Assembly: GCA_963816065.1 (NCBI GenBank)
Contig: CAWFJG010000032.1
Location: 86,669-150,668, forward strand
Reading direction: 5' to 3'
Length of the DNA stretch: 64,000 nt
Source: Roseiarcus sp963816065
GTDB taxonomy: Bacteria; Pseudomonadota; Alphaproteobacteria; Rhizobiales; Beijerinckiaceae
In this document: positions 35,637 to 45,610 of the stretch, in pieces
How the letters are laid out: each line of letters begins with the position of its first letter
Numbering within the stretch: the stretch's first letter is position 1
Translations under genes and position numbers: made by a program
The notes under the pieces: generated by a model
The model's database searches: none
Seen by the model: only the letters and a program-made list of their open reading frames with translations
What the model was told of the DNA's origin: nothing

Positions 35637-37964
35637 ATGAACGAGGCCGAGACTCGCGCCGAACTGATCGACCCCGCGCTGCAAGCGGCGGGATGGGGCG
35701 TGGTTCCGGACAGCCGCATCCGCCGCGAGACCATCTCGCCGGGCCGCATCCAAGGGGGCGGGCGGCGGGCGCAGGCGCTCAAATGCGACTACGTCCTGAC
35801 CTATCACAATCGCAAGCTCGCGGTGATCGAGGCCAAGCGGCGCGACGCCGAGGATACCGAGGGGGTCGGACAGGCGAAGGACTACGCGAGCCGACTGCAA
35901 GCGCGCTTCGCTTTTTCGACCAACGGGCGGCGCATCTATCAGATCGACATGGCGACCGGCGCCGAGGGCTACGTCAACTCCTATCCCACCCCGGACGCCT
36001 TGTGGGCGCGCGTTTTCGCGAGCGAAAACCTTTGGCGCGACCGTTTCGCCGCCGTCCCCTATGTCGAAAAGGGCGGCGGCTGGGCGTTCCGTTATTATCA
36101 GGCAAACGCAGTCGAGAACGCGCTGGAAAAACTCTCGCAGGGCGAAAACCGCATCTTGCTCACGCTCGCGACCGGAACCGGCAAGACGACCATCGCCTTT
36201 CAGATTGCCTGGAAGCTCTTTCAGGCCAAATGGAACCTCTCCGGCGAGCCGACGCGGCGCCCCCGCATTCTCTTTCTCGCCGACCGCAACATTCTCGCCA
36301 ATCAGGCGTACAACGACTTCACCTCGTTCGCCGCTTTCGAGGACGCCGCGCTTGTTCGCGTGAAGCCCGACGAGATCAGGAAGCGCGGCCGCGCGCCGAA
36401 GAACGCCAGCGTGTTCTTCACCATCTTCCAGACCTTCATGTCCGGACGCGACGCGGAGGGAAAAGACGCCCCCTACTTTGGCGATTATCCGCGCGACTTC
36501 TTCGACTTCGTCGTCGTCGACGAGTGCCATCGCGGCGGCGCCAACGACGAGAGCGAATGGCGGGCGATCCTGGAATATTTCGCACCGGCCGCGCAGCTTG
36601 GCCTGACCGCGACTCCGAAGCGCACGATCAACGTGAACACCTACGCCTATTTCGGCGAGCCCGTTTATACCTACTCGCTGCGCGAGGGGATCAACGACGG
36701 CTATCTGACGCCGTTCAAAGTGCGGCAGATTGCGACGACCCTCGACGACTACGTCTACACGCCCGACGACACGATCCTCGAAGGCGAGGCGGAGGAAGGA
36801 CGGCGATACACGGAAGCCGACTTCAACCGCGTGATCGAGATCGAGGCGCGCGAGAGCTATCGCGTGAAGCTGTTCATGGAGGCGATCGATCCGCGCGAGA
36901 AGACGCTCGTCTTCTGCGCCACGCAGGCGCACGCGCTCGCCGTCCGCAATCTGGTCAACCAGATGAAGACGAATCCCGACCCGAACTACTGCGTGCGGGT
37001 CACGGCGGACGAGGGCGCACGTGGCGACGCCTTCCTCCGACAATTTCAGAACAACGATAAGACGATTCCGACGATCCTGACCACGTCGCAAAAGCTCTCG
37101 ACCGGCGTGGACGCCCGCAACATTCGCAATATCGTGCTGATGCGGCCGATCAAGTCGATGATCGAGTTCAAGCAGATCATCGGCCGCGGGACGCGCCTGT
37201 TCGACGGCAAGGACTTTTTCACCATCCTCGATTTCGTGAAGGCCTACGAGCACTTCAACGATCCCGAGTGGGACGGGGAGCCGATCGAGCCCGAAAAACC
37301 GAAGCCGAAGCCTGACCCGCCTTCGCCTCCGGACACCCCGCCTGACGGCGAAGGCGACGAGGAGGACAAAGATCGTCCGAAGCGCCTCAAGATCCGGCTT
37401 GCCGACGGCAAGGAGCGCGCCCTCCAGAGCATGACCGCGACGACCTATTGGAGCCCCGACGGGCGGCCGATGTCGGCCGCGCAATTCATCGAAAAGCTGT
37501 TCGGCGAACTGCCGAGCCTGTTCAAGGACGAGGACGAATTGCGGCGGCTGTGGAGCATCCCCGCGACGCGCAAGGCGCTGCTCGAAAAACTCTCGGAGCG
37601 CGGGTTCGACGGCGCGAGCCTCGATGCGATGCGCCGACTGATCGACGCGGCAAAGAGCGATCTCTTCGACGTGCTCGCCTATGTCGCCTACGCCCGCGCG
37701 CCGATCACGAGGGCCGAGCGCGTGGAAGGGCGGCGCGACAAAATTCTCTCGTCCTACGATGAGAAGCTCGTCGCCTTCCTCGATTTCGTCCTCGGCGAAT
37801 ACGTGCGCGTCGGCGACGAGGAACTGAACCCCGAGAAGCTCGGCTCACTGATCACGCTAAAATATTTCAGCGCGTATGAAGCCGAGCAGCAGGTCGGCGG
37901 CGTCGGAAAAATCCGCGACGCCTTCATCGGCTTTCAGCCGGTTCTCTACGACGCCAGCGAGTGA
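35637..37964 (+). CDS. hsdR: Type I restriction-modification system, restriction/translocase subunit
   Basis: A 775-residue motor and nuclease that cuts unmodified DNA. The nuclease site is intact: D51 with E65-x-K67 (VIEAK), the PD-(D/E)xK signature. The helicase part has Walker A ATGTGKT (178–184), DECH (295–298), GLTATPKRT, and motif VI IIGRGTRLFDGKDFF. A Pro/Glu-rich linker (about 548–580) separates the C-terminal helical domain that contacts the methyltransferase core. Length is in the range of the smaller type I R subunits. Unlike hsdM and hsdS this gene has no frameshift. Confidence 0.95.
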   Translation: MNEAETRAELIDPALQAAGWGVVPDSRIRRETISPGRIQGGGRRAQALKCDYVLTYHNRKLAVIEAKRRDAEDTEGVGQAKDYASRLQARFAFSTNGRRIYQIDMATGAEGYVNSYPTPDALWARVFASENLWRDRFAAVPYVEKGGGWAFRYYQANAVENALEKLSQGENRILLTLATGTGKTTIAFQIAWKLFQAKWNLSGEPTRRPRILFLADRNILANQAYNDFTSFAAFEDAALVRVKPDEIRKRGRAPKNASVFFTIFQTFMSGRDAEGKDAPYFGDYPRDFFDFVVVDECHRGGANDESEWRAILEYFAPAAQLGLTATPKRTINVNTYAYFGEPVYTYSLREGINDGYLTPFKVRQIATTLDDYVYTPDDTILEGEAEEGRRYTEADFNRVIEIEARESYRVKLFMEAIDPREKTLVFCATQAHALAVRNLVNQMKTNPDPNYCVRVTADEGARGDAFLRQFQNNDKTIPTILTTSQKLSTGVDARNIRNIVLMRPIKSMIEFKQIIGRGTRLFDGKDFFTILDFVKAYEHFNDPEWDGEPIEPEKPKPKPDPPSPPDTPPDGEGDEEDKDRPKRLKIRLADGKERALQSMTATTYWSPDGRPMSAAQFIEKLFGELPSLFKDEDELRRLWSIPATRKALLEKLSERGFDGASLDAMRRLIDAAKSDLFDVLAYVAYARAPITRAERVEGRRDKILSSYDEKLVAFLDFVLGEYVRVGDEELNPEKLGSLITLKYFSAYEAEQQVGGVGKIRDAFIGFQPVLYDASE

Positions 37965-37994
37965 CGGGGCCGGACGCGCTCGCATCCTTGGCCC

Positions 37995-38910
37995 CTACCC
38001 CTTCGGAAAGTCCAGCCCCATCGCCCGGTAGCGCTCCGGGTCGTCCTGCCAGTTCTCGCGCACCTTGACGTGCAGGAAGAGATGCACCGGCGCGCCATGG
38101 GCCTCGGCGATGTCCTTGCGGGCCGCCGTGCCGATCGCCTTGATCGTCCGGCCGCCCTCGCCGATCACGATCTTGCGGTGGCCGTCGCGGGTGACGAACA
38201 CGGTCTGCTCGACCCGCGCGGAGCCGTCGGGCTGGTCCTTCCACGAATCGGTCTCGACCGTCGCCTGGTAGGGCAGTTCGTCGTGCAGCCGGTCGAACAG
38301 CTTTTCGCGGGTGATCTCCGCCGCCAGCGAGCGGATCGGCGCCTCGGCGATCTGGTCTTCGGGATAGAGCCAGGGGCCTTCGGGCAGCATCGCCGCGAGA
38401 TGCGTCGCTCAGCCGGTCGAGGCCGTCGCCGGTTGTCGCGCTGACCATGAAGGTTTCGGCGAACGGATGGGCCGCGTTCAGCCGGGCGGCGAGATCGAGC
38501 AGTTTTGGGCGCTCGATCAGGTCGATCTTGTTGAGGACCAGGACCTTGGGCTTGCCGCGCTCCTCGAGCGCCTCGAGAATGCGCTCCGTCTCCTCGGAGA
38601 GACCGGCGGAGGCCGCCTCCTTGCGCGCGTCGATCAGCAGCGCGAGCGCGTCGGCGTCGGCCGCGGCGCCCCAGGCGGAGGCGACCATCGCCCGGTCGAG
38701 CCGCCGCTTCGGCGCAAACAGTCCGGGCGTGTCGACGAACACGATCTGCGCCTCGCCCTTGGTGACGACGCCGCGCACGATCGAGCGCGTCGTCTGGGCC
38801 TTGCGGGTGACGATCGAGACCTTTTCGCCGACGAGCGCGTTGATCAGGGTCGACTTGCCGGCGTTGGGCGCGCCGATCAGCGCGACGAAGCCGCAGCGGG
38901 TGGCGCTCAT
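37995..38910 (-). CDS. era: GTPase Era, one frameshift
   Basis: Essential GTPase in 16S rRNA maturation. The N-terminal G domain is normal: GAPNAGKSTLINAL (G1), DTPGLF (G3), NKIDLI (G4). Near 38400 one indel interrupts the sequence after TTGDGLDRLSD; the KH domain then follows in another frame (VIGEGGRTIKAIG, the RNA-binding loop) and ends GLDFPKG. The start overlaps the rnc stop (ATGA). Order rnc–era behind lepB is conserved in this bacterial group, so the indel is probably an error. Confidence 0.93.
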
Positions 38911-39597
38911 GCCCCGCTCCGCCGGTCGAGGAAGGCCTGCGCCGCCGCCTGCTCGGCCGCCCGCTTCGAACTCGCCTCGCCCGTCTCTGCGCCGTAGCCC
39001 GGCAGCTCCACGCGCATGACGAACTGGGGCGCGTGCGCAGGACCGCTGCGCGCCGCTTCCTCGTAGCGCGGCGCGGCCAGCGCGCGCGCCTGCGCCCATT
39101 CCTGCAGCGCCGTCTTGGCGTCGCGCGCGGGCTCGGCCTCGGCGGTCAGCCGCTCGCCCCAGGAGCGCAGGATGAGGTCGCGCGCGGCCTCGAAGCCGCC
39201 GTCGATGAAAACGGCGCCGATCAGGGACTCGCAGACGTCGGACAGGATCGCCGCTTTCTTCCGTCCTCCGCCCCGCGCCTCGCCGAGGCCGAGCGCCAGA
39301 TGCGGACCGACGTCCCACTCCGCCGCGATCTCCGCGCAGGTCTCCCGGCGGACCAGCTTGGCGAGCCGGATCGACAATTCCCCTTCTGTCGCGTGCGGAA
39401 ACGATTGGTACAGGCGGTCGGCGACGACGACGCCGAGCACCCTGTCGCCGAGGAACTCGAGGCGCTGGTACGAGCGTCCGGCGGCGGGCTGGGCGGACAG
39501 ATGCGTCAGCGCCAGCGTCGCCAGTTCGGGATCGGCGAAGCTGTATCCGAGCCGCGCCTCCAGGTCCGAAAGTTCAAGCCTTGCCCCGCCGTTTCAT
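38907..39597 (-). CDS. rnc: Ribonuclease III, one frameshift near the start
   Basis: Double-strand-specific RNase that processes rRNA precursors. After repair the product starts MKRRGKA, breaks in the GGGGC run near 39580, and continues LELSDLEARLGYSFAD and YQRLEFLGDRVLGVVVADRLY (the RNase III signature with catalytic E and D). Further conserved is AAILSDVCESLIGAVFIDGG with the second metal-ligand pair. A dsRNA-binding domain closes the protein (TALQEWAQ ... GEASSKRAAEQAAAQAFL). The gene overlaps era by four bases and follows lepB. Confidence 0.93.
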
Positions 39598-39651
39598 GCC
39601 ATCGACCAACTCAGCGAGTGCGGACGCGCATTGCGCCCCTTGCGCGCGCCG

Positions 39652-40456
39652 TCAATGGATGCGCTGGAAAATGCGGTCCCAGCGCACGGTCCACGGCCAT
39701 TTCCACACCTCCCAGGCCGGCGTGTCGTCGCCGATCGAGAAGAAGATGACCTCGGCGCGGCCAATCAGGTTCTCGAACGGCACGTAGCCGACGCCGCCCT
39801 GATCGGAGGCGAGGCGCGAGTCGCTCGAATTGTCGCGATTGTCGCCCATCATGAAATAGTGGCCGGGCGGCACCTCGTAGACCTTGGTGTTGTCGAACGT
39901 GCCATCGTCGCCATCGATCTGGATGATCTGGTGTTGCACGCCGCCCGGCAGCGTCTCGAGGTAGCGCGGCGCCTCTTCCGGCTTGCCGAAGTGGTTGACC
40001 GTCGAATAAGGGCGCAATCGGCTCGCGCGGAACCATCTCGCCGTTGATGATCAGCCGGCCGTGCTGGACCTGAATCTTGTCGCCCGGCAGGCCGATCAGG
40101 CGCTTGATGTAGTCGGTTTCGCCGTCGCTCGGCAGCTTGAAGACGATGATGTCGCCGCGCTTAGGCTGCGAGGCGAAAATGCGTCCCGGCATCGCCTGCG
40201 GGACAAGGTCGAGGAAGCCCGGCAGCGAGTAATGCGAATAGCCGTAGGCGTATTTCGACACGAACAGGTAGTCGCCGACCAGCAGCGTCGGCACCAGAGA
40301 TCCCGAGGGGATGTTGAACGGCTGGAACAGCAGCGTGCGCACGACCAGCGCGATGAGGAGCGCTTCGATGACGACCTTGACGGTCTCCCACCAGCCCTCC
40401 TCCTTCTTGACGGCGGTCACGCCGGCGTTCGCGGGCTTTACGCTCTTTTCGCTCAT
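39652..40456 (-). CDS. lepB: Signal peptidase I, one frameshift
   Basis: Membrane protease that removes Sec and Tat signal peptides. One N-terminal membrane segment (VVIEALLIALVVRTLLF) precedes the catalytic serine in NIPSGSLVPTL and the general-base lysine in DYIKRLIGLPGDKI. At about 40015 one indel interrupts PREPI; the rest (RPYSTVNHFGKPEEAPRYLE, GHYFMMGDNRDNSSDSR, VGYVPFENLIGRAEVIFFS) is in another frame. GDNRDNSSDSR is the family's box E. The residue after SGS is Leu, where Met is usual. It is the first gene of lepB–rnc–era. Confidence 0.93.
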
Positions 40457-40644
40457 CTGCGTCACTTACGCCCTTCCTCTCGCCGTCGCCGTCGCCGGCC
40501 GCCGTCCGGCCTCCTATATAGGGGCTGCTCCGCTCAGCCAAGCCGCAGAGCGGCGCCTTGCCGGGCGAAGGCGGCGCAATGATGACCGACCGCCGGCGTC
40601 ACAGCAGCAGGCGAGAGGCGGTCGCGTCCGCGCCGCGTTCCGCC

Positions 40645-41614
40645 TCAGGGAATCAGCACGATCGAACCCGTCGTCTCGCGCGCCTCGAGCGCCCGGTGGG
40701 CCTCGGCAGCCTCGGCGAGCGGCCATTTTCGACCGATACGGATGGTCACCTCGCCGTTCCCGACCACGCGAAAAAGATCCCGCGCCATCTTCTCGAGCCG
40801 CGGCCGGTCGGCCATGAAGGTGAACAGGGTCGGCCGTGTCGCGAACAGCGAACCCTTGCGGCCGAGCAGGCCGAGGTCGAAGGCCTCGACGCCGCCCGAC
40901 GCCGAGCCGAAGCTTGCGAACATCCCGAAGGGCTTGAGGCAGTCGAGCGAAGCGGGAAAGGTCGCCTTGCCGACGCCGTCGTAGACGACGGCGCATTTCT
41001 GGCCCTTGGTGATCTCCCCGACCCGCTTGGCGAAATCCTCCTCGCGGTAGAGGATCGTGTGGCTCGCGCCCGCCTTCTTGGCGATCTTGGCCTTATCGGC
41101 GGAGCCGACCGTGCCGATCACCTTGGCGCCGAGCGCCCGGCCCCACTGGCAGAGGATCTGGCCGACTCCGCCGGCGGCGGCGTGGACGAGGATCCAGTCG
41201 CCAGGCTTCACCCGGTAGGTCTGGCGCAGCAAGTATTGCGCAGTCAGCCCCTTGAGCATCATCGCGGCGGCCGTGTCGTAGGCGATCCCCCGCGGCAGCT
41301 TGAGAAGGACATTCGCGGCGAATGTTGCGCTCTTCGGCATAGCCGCCGGGCGGTCCGGCGTAGGCGACGCGGTCGCCGGCCTTGAAGTCCTTGACGCCTG
41401 GCCCGACCGCGACGACCTCGCCCGCGCCCTCGCCTCCCGGGATGAGCGGCAGCGCCATGGGATAGAAGCCGGTCCGGTGATAGGTGTCCAGAAAGTTGAC
41501 CCCGATGGCGTGGTGACGAATACGAACCTCGCCCTTGCCCGGGGGCGGCAGGTCGATCTCGTCGATCTTGAGAACCTCGGGGCCGCCCGTCTCATGGATG
41601 CGAATCGCGCGCAT
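40645..41614 (-). CDS. Zinc-independent quinone oxidoreductase (MDR family), one frameshift
   Basis: NADPH:quinone reductase-type protein. It starts MRAIRIHETGGPEVLKIDEIDLPPPGKGEV, with the groES-like fold (GVNFLDTYHRTGFYPMALPLIPGGEGAGEV, the quinone oxidoreductase signature). The frame breaks near 41325 (GYAE[R]NI...). It continues in another frame with LLKLPRGIAYDTAAAMMLKGLTAQYLL and the NADPH-binding VHAAAGGVGQILCQWGRALG, and ends in TTGSIVLIP. No zinc ligands are present. Total about 322 residues, the family norm. It stands alone between lepB and tRNA-Glu. Confidence 0.9.
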
Positions 41615-41816
41615 GCCTTCCCTCACCAAATGCCGGAGTCGGGAGAATTGACCCTGGCCCCGCGCCGCGCAAGGCTGACGCCGCCAATTCCGCCGCATTC
41701 TGGAAAAAAGCGTCGCGCCTCTTGACGCACATTGCCGCCCCTTGCGCCCGCCGCCCGTGCCCCGTATAGCAACCGCGCGCTCCGGAGCCGCCCGGAGATC
41801 GCGGCTACATGCCTTT

Positions 41817-41893
41817 GCGCCCATCGTCTAGCGGTCCAGGACGTCGCCCTTTCACGGCGAAAACACGGGTTCGAAGTCCCGTTGGGCGCGCCA
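41817..41893 (+). tRNA. tRNA-Glu (anticodon TTC), CCA encoded
   Basis: The acceptor stem GCGCCCA pairs with TGGGCGC. The D arm is TCGTCTAGCGGTCCAGGA, and the anticodon stem-loop is CGCC-CTTTCAC-GGCG with TTC in the anticodon position. The T arm ACGGGTTCGAAGTCCCGT is perfect. The discriminator is G and the CCA end (41891–41893) is encoded. Confidence 0.97.
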
Positions 41894-42814
41894 AGCGCTT
41901 CGTTCTTGATATGTTTTCCCCAAATCTGGGGCTTGCCGGCTTGCGCCGAAAGGGTTCACCTACCGACAGGACGTTGGGGCGCCTGTCGAAGTTAAGGCCA
42001 ATTGTCTGCAAGTCCCCGTGCAAACAATCAGGTCCGACGCGCCTCGACGGAATGCGCCCCGCCGGATCGGCGCGAGTAGCTTCCGGCACGCGACGGTCGG
42101 CTTTGCCCCCCTAGGCCGGCCGTCGCCTTTACATTTCCTGTTAATGTGGACCCGCTGCCGCGTTCATGTGGACGTCCGCAAGTCGCCGTAGGCGCCAAAG
42201 CGCCGCCTGCCAACTATCGTCTTGGACGGGTGGGCCGGCGTTGCCGGTTGCCGAGGTCGTGCAGCCACGCCCCGGCCGTGACGCCCGAAAGAAACGTGCA
42301 TGCGAATATCAAGATCGTCACCGAGTTCACAGCCGAACCCCTTAAGTCACTCAGTTCCTAAACAAAGGTTAACCATATTCGTTCCGAATGCCGTCGGCGG
42401 CGGGATCGCCTTTCGGACGGGCGGCGAACTCTCGGGCCTCCGTACTCGGTTGAGTTATGCGCTGGTTTTCCGCCGCGGGCCTCCCATCGCCACGGTGTTC
42501 GTCGAATTTGAAGATCCCGCCAACGCTGCGGTGCGCCGACGTCGCGAGGACGAGAAACGTGCCCTCAGTCCCGGCGTCGTGCGGACATGGTCATCGGGTC
42601 GTTGACGTTCGGCAAAAGAATGGAACGGACTCCCCGAAGGCGTCTGGGGGGGCGCTCCAGCGGCGTCGACCGCGCCCGCCACCGTCCCAAATCCGTGCAG
42701 GCGGCCGGAGTCCCGCCGGCCGCGAATTCCGCTATGTCGGGGTGCAGCCGCCCGTCGAGTGTCGGCCCCAGATGCGCCGCGAACAGCGGCGCCGCCAGAT
42801 CGGAGCCAATGCCC
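41894..42814. other. Intergenic region, nothing recognised
   Basis: About 920 bases between tRNA-Glu and the RidA gene. There are open frames on both strands but none with a ribosome-binding site and family resemblance; those overlapping RidA are shadows. A short AT-rich patch (AAACAAAGGTTAACCATATTC, near 42360–42380) might hold a promoter. No repeat or RNA gene was found. Confidence 0.4.
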
Positions 42815-43309
42815 ATGAGCCAGACCGCCAAACGCCTCGCCGAGCTCGGAATCGCCCTGCCGAAGCCGGCCGCGCCGGTGGCCAATTATGTGGCCGCCGT
42901 GACGACGAGCCGAACGCCGCAGGGCGGGTCGGCGCAACTCTGGATTTCCGGCCAGTTGCCGCTCGGAGCGGACGGGAAGCTGGCGGACGGCCACAAGGGC
43001 AAGCTCGGACCCGGCTTGACCGTGGACGCCGCACGCGAAGCCGCGCGGCTCTGCGCCATCAACATCCTTGCCCAGGCCGAGGCGGCGCTAGGCGACCTCG
43101 ACAAAATCGTCCAGACGATCCGGCTCGGCGGCTACTTCAATGTAGCAGGCGCATTCGACCCCCTGCCGCAGGCGATGAACGGCGCCTCCGACCTGATGGT
43201 CGAGGTCTTGGGAGACCGAGGCAAGCACGCCCGCACCACGGTCGGCGTCGCCCATCTGCCGCTGAACGCGCTGGCGGAGGTCGAGGCAGTGTTTTTGGTC
43301 GCGCTTTGA
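42815..43309 (+). CDS. RidA-family protein (YjgF/UK114-like)
   Basis: A 164-residue protein starting MSQTAKRLAELGIALPKPAAPVANYVAAV, with a GGAG site upstream. It has the YjgF fold signatures VAAVTTSRT, LWISGQLPL and GDLDKIVQTIRLGGYFNVAGAF. This longer subgroup (about 150–165 residues) often lacks the arginine of the canonical RidA enamine/imine deaminase; here no ...R in the usual C-terminal position can be assigned with certainty (ARTTVGVAHLPLNALAEVEAVF contains the conserved R-T). It probably hydrolyses reactive imines, but the exact role is unknown. Confidence 0.88.
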   Translation: MSQTAKRLAELGIALPKPAAPVANYVAAVTTSRTPQGGSAQLWISGQLPLGADGKLADGHKGKLGPGLTVDAAREAARLCAINILAQAEAALGDLDKIVQTIRLGGYFNVAGAFDPLPQAMNGASDLMVEVLGDRGKHARTTVGVAHLPLNALAEVEAVFLVAL

Positions 43310-43429
43310 CCTCCAGCGGGGCGACGGGCCCAGCGGGAAGCACGGCGTTCGCAGTTTCGCCGTAGCGGACGCGCCGGAACGTTCGGTTCCCTCCCGGCGT
43401 TTCTCGACGTGCAGACACGGGAGAGCCGG

Positions 43430-43681
43430 ATGACCAAGCCCACCAAGTCCGACCAGATGCCGGAAGCGCTCGAGACGTTTGCGGCCACTGCCCGCAACAA
43501 GGGCCAGAAGCCCGCCGACCAGGGCCTGACCGCGACGCCGGAAACAGCCCCAGTTTCGGCAGACCTCGCCGCCGAAGAGAAGGCCGCGGCCGACATTTTG
43601 AACGCGGGCGCGACCGGCGACGCGCGCAAGAAGGACGCCGTGATCGCCGAGCGCGCCAGGACGGACAAGCGTGCCGGCTAA
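43430..43681 (+). CDS. Small hydrophilic protein of unknown function
   Basis: Starts MTKPTKSDQMPEALETFAAT after a GGGAGAG site. The 83-residue product is rich in Ala, Lys, Thr and Glu, has no hydrophobic segment and looks largely disordered or helical (AAEEKAAADILNAGATGDARKKDAV). I do not recognise a family. It lies downstream of RidA on the same strand. Confidence 0.55.
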   Translation: MTKPTKSDQMPEALETFAATARNKGQKPADQGLTATPETAPVSADLAAEEKAAADILNAGATGDARKKDAVIAERARTDKRAG

Positions 43682-43799
43682 CCCAAGACGAAAGGGATTG
43701 GTTGCGCGCACCGTTCGGCGATCCCGCCAGCCGCCCGGAACCTTTTTCGCGTTCACAATGTTGCTAACCCAGCCATGAGCACATGAACGGGAGCACACC

Positions 43800-44096
43800 T
43801 TGGACAAGACAATCATCGGGCTGGTCGGCGCCGCGTCCGCGCTGGCGCTTGCTGGCGGCGCAGGCGCGACGACGGCTTTGGCCGGACCGGCCCGACCTCA
43901 GCCTGCGCTATCGTATGCCGAACTTCTCGATCCAATTCCCGACGCAATCGTCCGGATAACGACGCCCGCCGACGATGTGGACGGGGGAGTGGTGACGGTG
44001 GAGCTTGCGCAGTACCATCACCATCACCATCACCACCATCATCATTATTATCAGCGTCGCTATCATCATCACCACCACCGCCACCATTACCAGTGA
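43800..44096 (+). CDS. His-rich secreted protein, TTG start
   Basis: The only workable start is TTG 43800, seven bases after GGGAG. The product (98 residues) begins with a signal peptide (MDKTIIGLVGAASALALAGGAGATTALA) and has a short conserved-looking middle SYAELLDPIPDAIVRI. It ends in a tail with ten consecutive histidines, then YYQRRY and a second His cluster. Similar proteins with the SYADLLEPIPNA motif and variable His/Tyr tails occur in Hyphomicrobiales. The tail could bind metal ions in the periplasm. The gene precedes a cytochrome b561. The CAT/CAC run is low-complexity and its length may be unreliable. Confidence 0.7.
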   Translation: MDKTIIGLVGAASALALAGGAGATTALAGPARPQPALSYAELLDPIPDAIVRITTPADDVDGGVVTVELAQYHHHHHHHHHHYYQRRYHHHHHRHHYQ

Positions 44097-44190
44097 GGTC
44101 CAGCCGGCGCTCGCTGCGGGCGCGGCGCTGGCAAATCGCTGCGCTCGGGGCGATAAGCCGAGCGACGTCAGCCGAGGTAGGATCGAACCC

Positions 44191-44754
44191 ATGAACGCTG
44201 TCACGACGCAACGGGTCGCGCCGGTGGAGGAGCGCTACGGATCCGCCGCGGTCGCCTTCCACTGGACCGTGGCGGCGCTGATCGTCTTTCTTGGAAGCCT
44301 CGGTTTGCTTTTCGGCGACATTCCGCGTCAGGCGCGGCCGTTTTGGATCGACGTCCATGGCTGCGTTGGACTGATCTATTTCGTCCTCGTCATTGCTCGG
44401 GTGACCTGGCGGGCCTTCCATCGGCCGCCCGATCTGCCGCCGGATATCGGCGAATTCGACCGGCGCACGTCGCTCGCGGCGCATCATCTGCTCTACGCGC
44501 TGATGCTGCTCATTCCATGCTTCGGCGTCGTGGCTTACGTCTGGCACGGACGCGCCTTCGACTACGGCCTGTTCGCGCTGAATTTCGGCGTCGCCTCCGA
44601 TCGCGCTGTGTTTCATCCCGCCGAAAGCATCCACCAGTGGCTGGCCTACACCCTGTTCGCCATCGCCGCGCTGCACGCCCTTGCGGCGCTCTATCATCAT
44701 TTCGTAAGGCGCGACGGCGTTCTCCTGCGCATGCTGCCGGGCGGAACGGGATAG
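44191..44754 (+). CDS. Cytochrome b561-type di-haem membrane protein
   Basis: A 187-residue inner-membrane protein with four helices. Haem-ligand histidines are in AFHWTVAAL (helix 1), DVHGCVGLIYF (helix 2), AAHHLLYALM (helix 3) and ESIHQWLAYTLFAIAALHALAALYHH (helix 4), the b561 bacterial pattern. It probably transfers electrons from quinol to a periplasmic acceptor. The start at 44191 has GAGGTAGGA upstream. The preceding His-rich protein is transcribed in the same direction, which may be meaningful. Confidence 0.88.
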   Translation: MNAVTTQRVAPVEERYGSAAVAFHWTVAALIVFLGSLGLLFGDIPRQARPFWIDVHGCVGLIYFVLVIARVTWRAFHRPPDLPPDIGEFDRRTSLAAHHLLYALMLLIPCFGVVAYVWHGRAFDYGLFALNFGVASDRAVFHPAESIHQWLAYTLFAIAALHALAALYHHFVRRDGVLLRMLPGGTG

Positions 44755-44787
44755 CTCTGGAGACGCGGGCCACACAGCGGCGGCCGG

Positions 44788-45564
44788 CTACTGGGCCTTC
44801 TGGCCGCTCCATCGGATCGCGTAGGGCTCGGGGAAGAGGCGGGACTTCAGCTTGGCCGCCGCTTCCGGCGCCGACGCCAGAAGGTCGTCGACCGCCGCCG
44901 CCTCCGGATTGCGCACCCAGGGTCGGCGGGCGAGCTCGCGGTCATTGAGCCAGTAGTCGCTCCAACCCACCGTCGTTTCTAGGGTTTCCCTGGCGTAATC
45001 CTCGCCATATTCGAGCCCGCCCTCGACCACCACGTCGATATAGGACTGGAGCAGCGGATATTGGGCGTTCGGTTCAGGCAGGCCGACGCCGGCCTGCCCG
45101 CCTGGTCCGACCGGGACATAGACCCAGATCGTCCCGGCTTCCGGAAGCCGCTCCCAGGATAAGGCCTCGATCTCGTCGCGCGGCACCTCCACGCGAGCAT
45201 AGCCCTGCTCGCGCGCGTCGTACTTGGTGATGTCGCTGTCGTCGACGGCGTAGAGCACGCCGTTGATCGTCGAGCCTTTTTCGCCGGAACCGGCCTTGCT
45301 CAGACCGAGCGCCGTGAACCCGGATGAAGAGCGGTCGCTCCAGGTCCGGATATAGCCGAAGGCGGCCGAGACGCGCACCGGGATCGCCGGGACCGGCTCT
45401 CCCTTGGTCGACCCGCGCGAGGCCGAATTGATCAGCGATCCGTAGCCGAAAATGAACTGGGTCGGCTGGTTCGGCAGCTTCTCGCCCCACCAGTCCTTGG
45501 CTTCGACCGGAGGGAGGACGAGAACGAGCGCGCCCGCGAGCGCAAGAAGCCGTTTGAATGCCAT
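44788..45564 (-). CDS. Secreted gamma-glutamylcyclotransferase-like protein
   Basis: A 258-residue protein with signal peptide (MAFKRLLALAGALVLVLPPVEA). The core has the GGCT-fold signature FGYGSLIN, then GVLYAVDDSDITKYDAREQGYARVEV, in which E of DAREQGY is the expected catalytic glutamate. Cyclotransferases of this fold are usually cytoplasmic and release 5-oxoproline; an exported version would act on gamma-glutamyl compounds in the periplasm. It is the last of five same-strand genes, 46 bases after an HlyD-type adaptor gene, so export of a gamma-glutamyl compound is a possible theme (inference). Confidence 0.75.
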   Translation of the reverse strand: MAFKRLLALAGALVLVLPPVEAKDWWGEKLPNQPTQFIFGYGSLINSASRGSTKGEPVPAIPVRVSAAFGYIRTWSDRSSSGFTALGLSKAGSGEKGSTINGVLYAVDDSDITKYDAREQGYARVEVPRDEIEALSWERLPEAGTIWVYVPVGPGGQAGVGLPEPNAQYPLLQSYIDVVVEGGLEYGEDYARETLETTVGWSDYWLNDRELARRPWVRNPEAAAVDDLLASAPEAAAKLKSRLFPEPYAIRWSGQKAQ

Positions 45565-45610
45565 TCTCCCCTCCCCGGCCGGGTCTTCCGGCCGCGTCTT
45601 TCCGCCAGCG

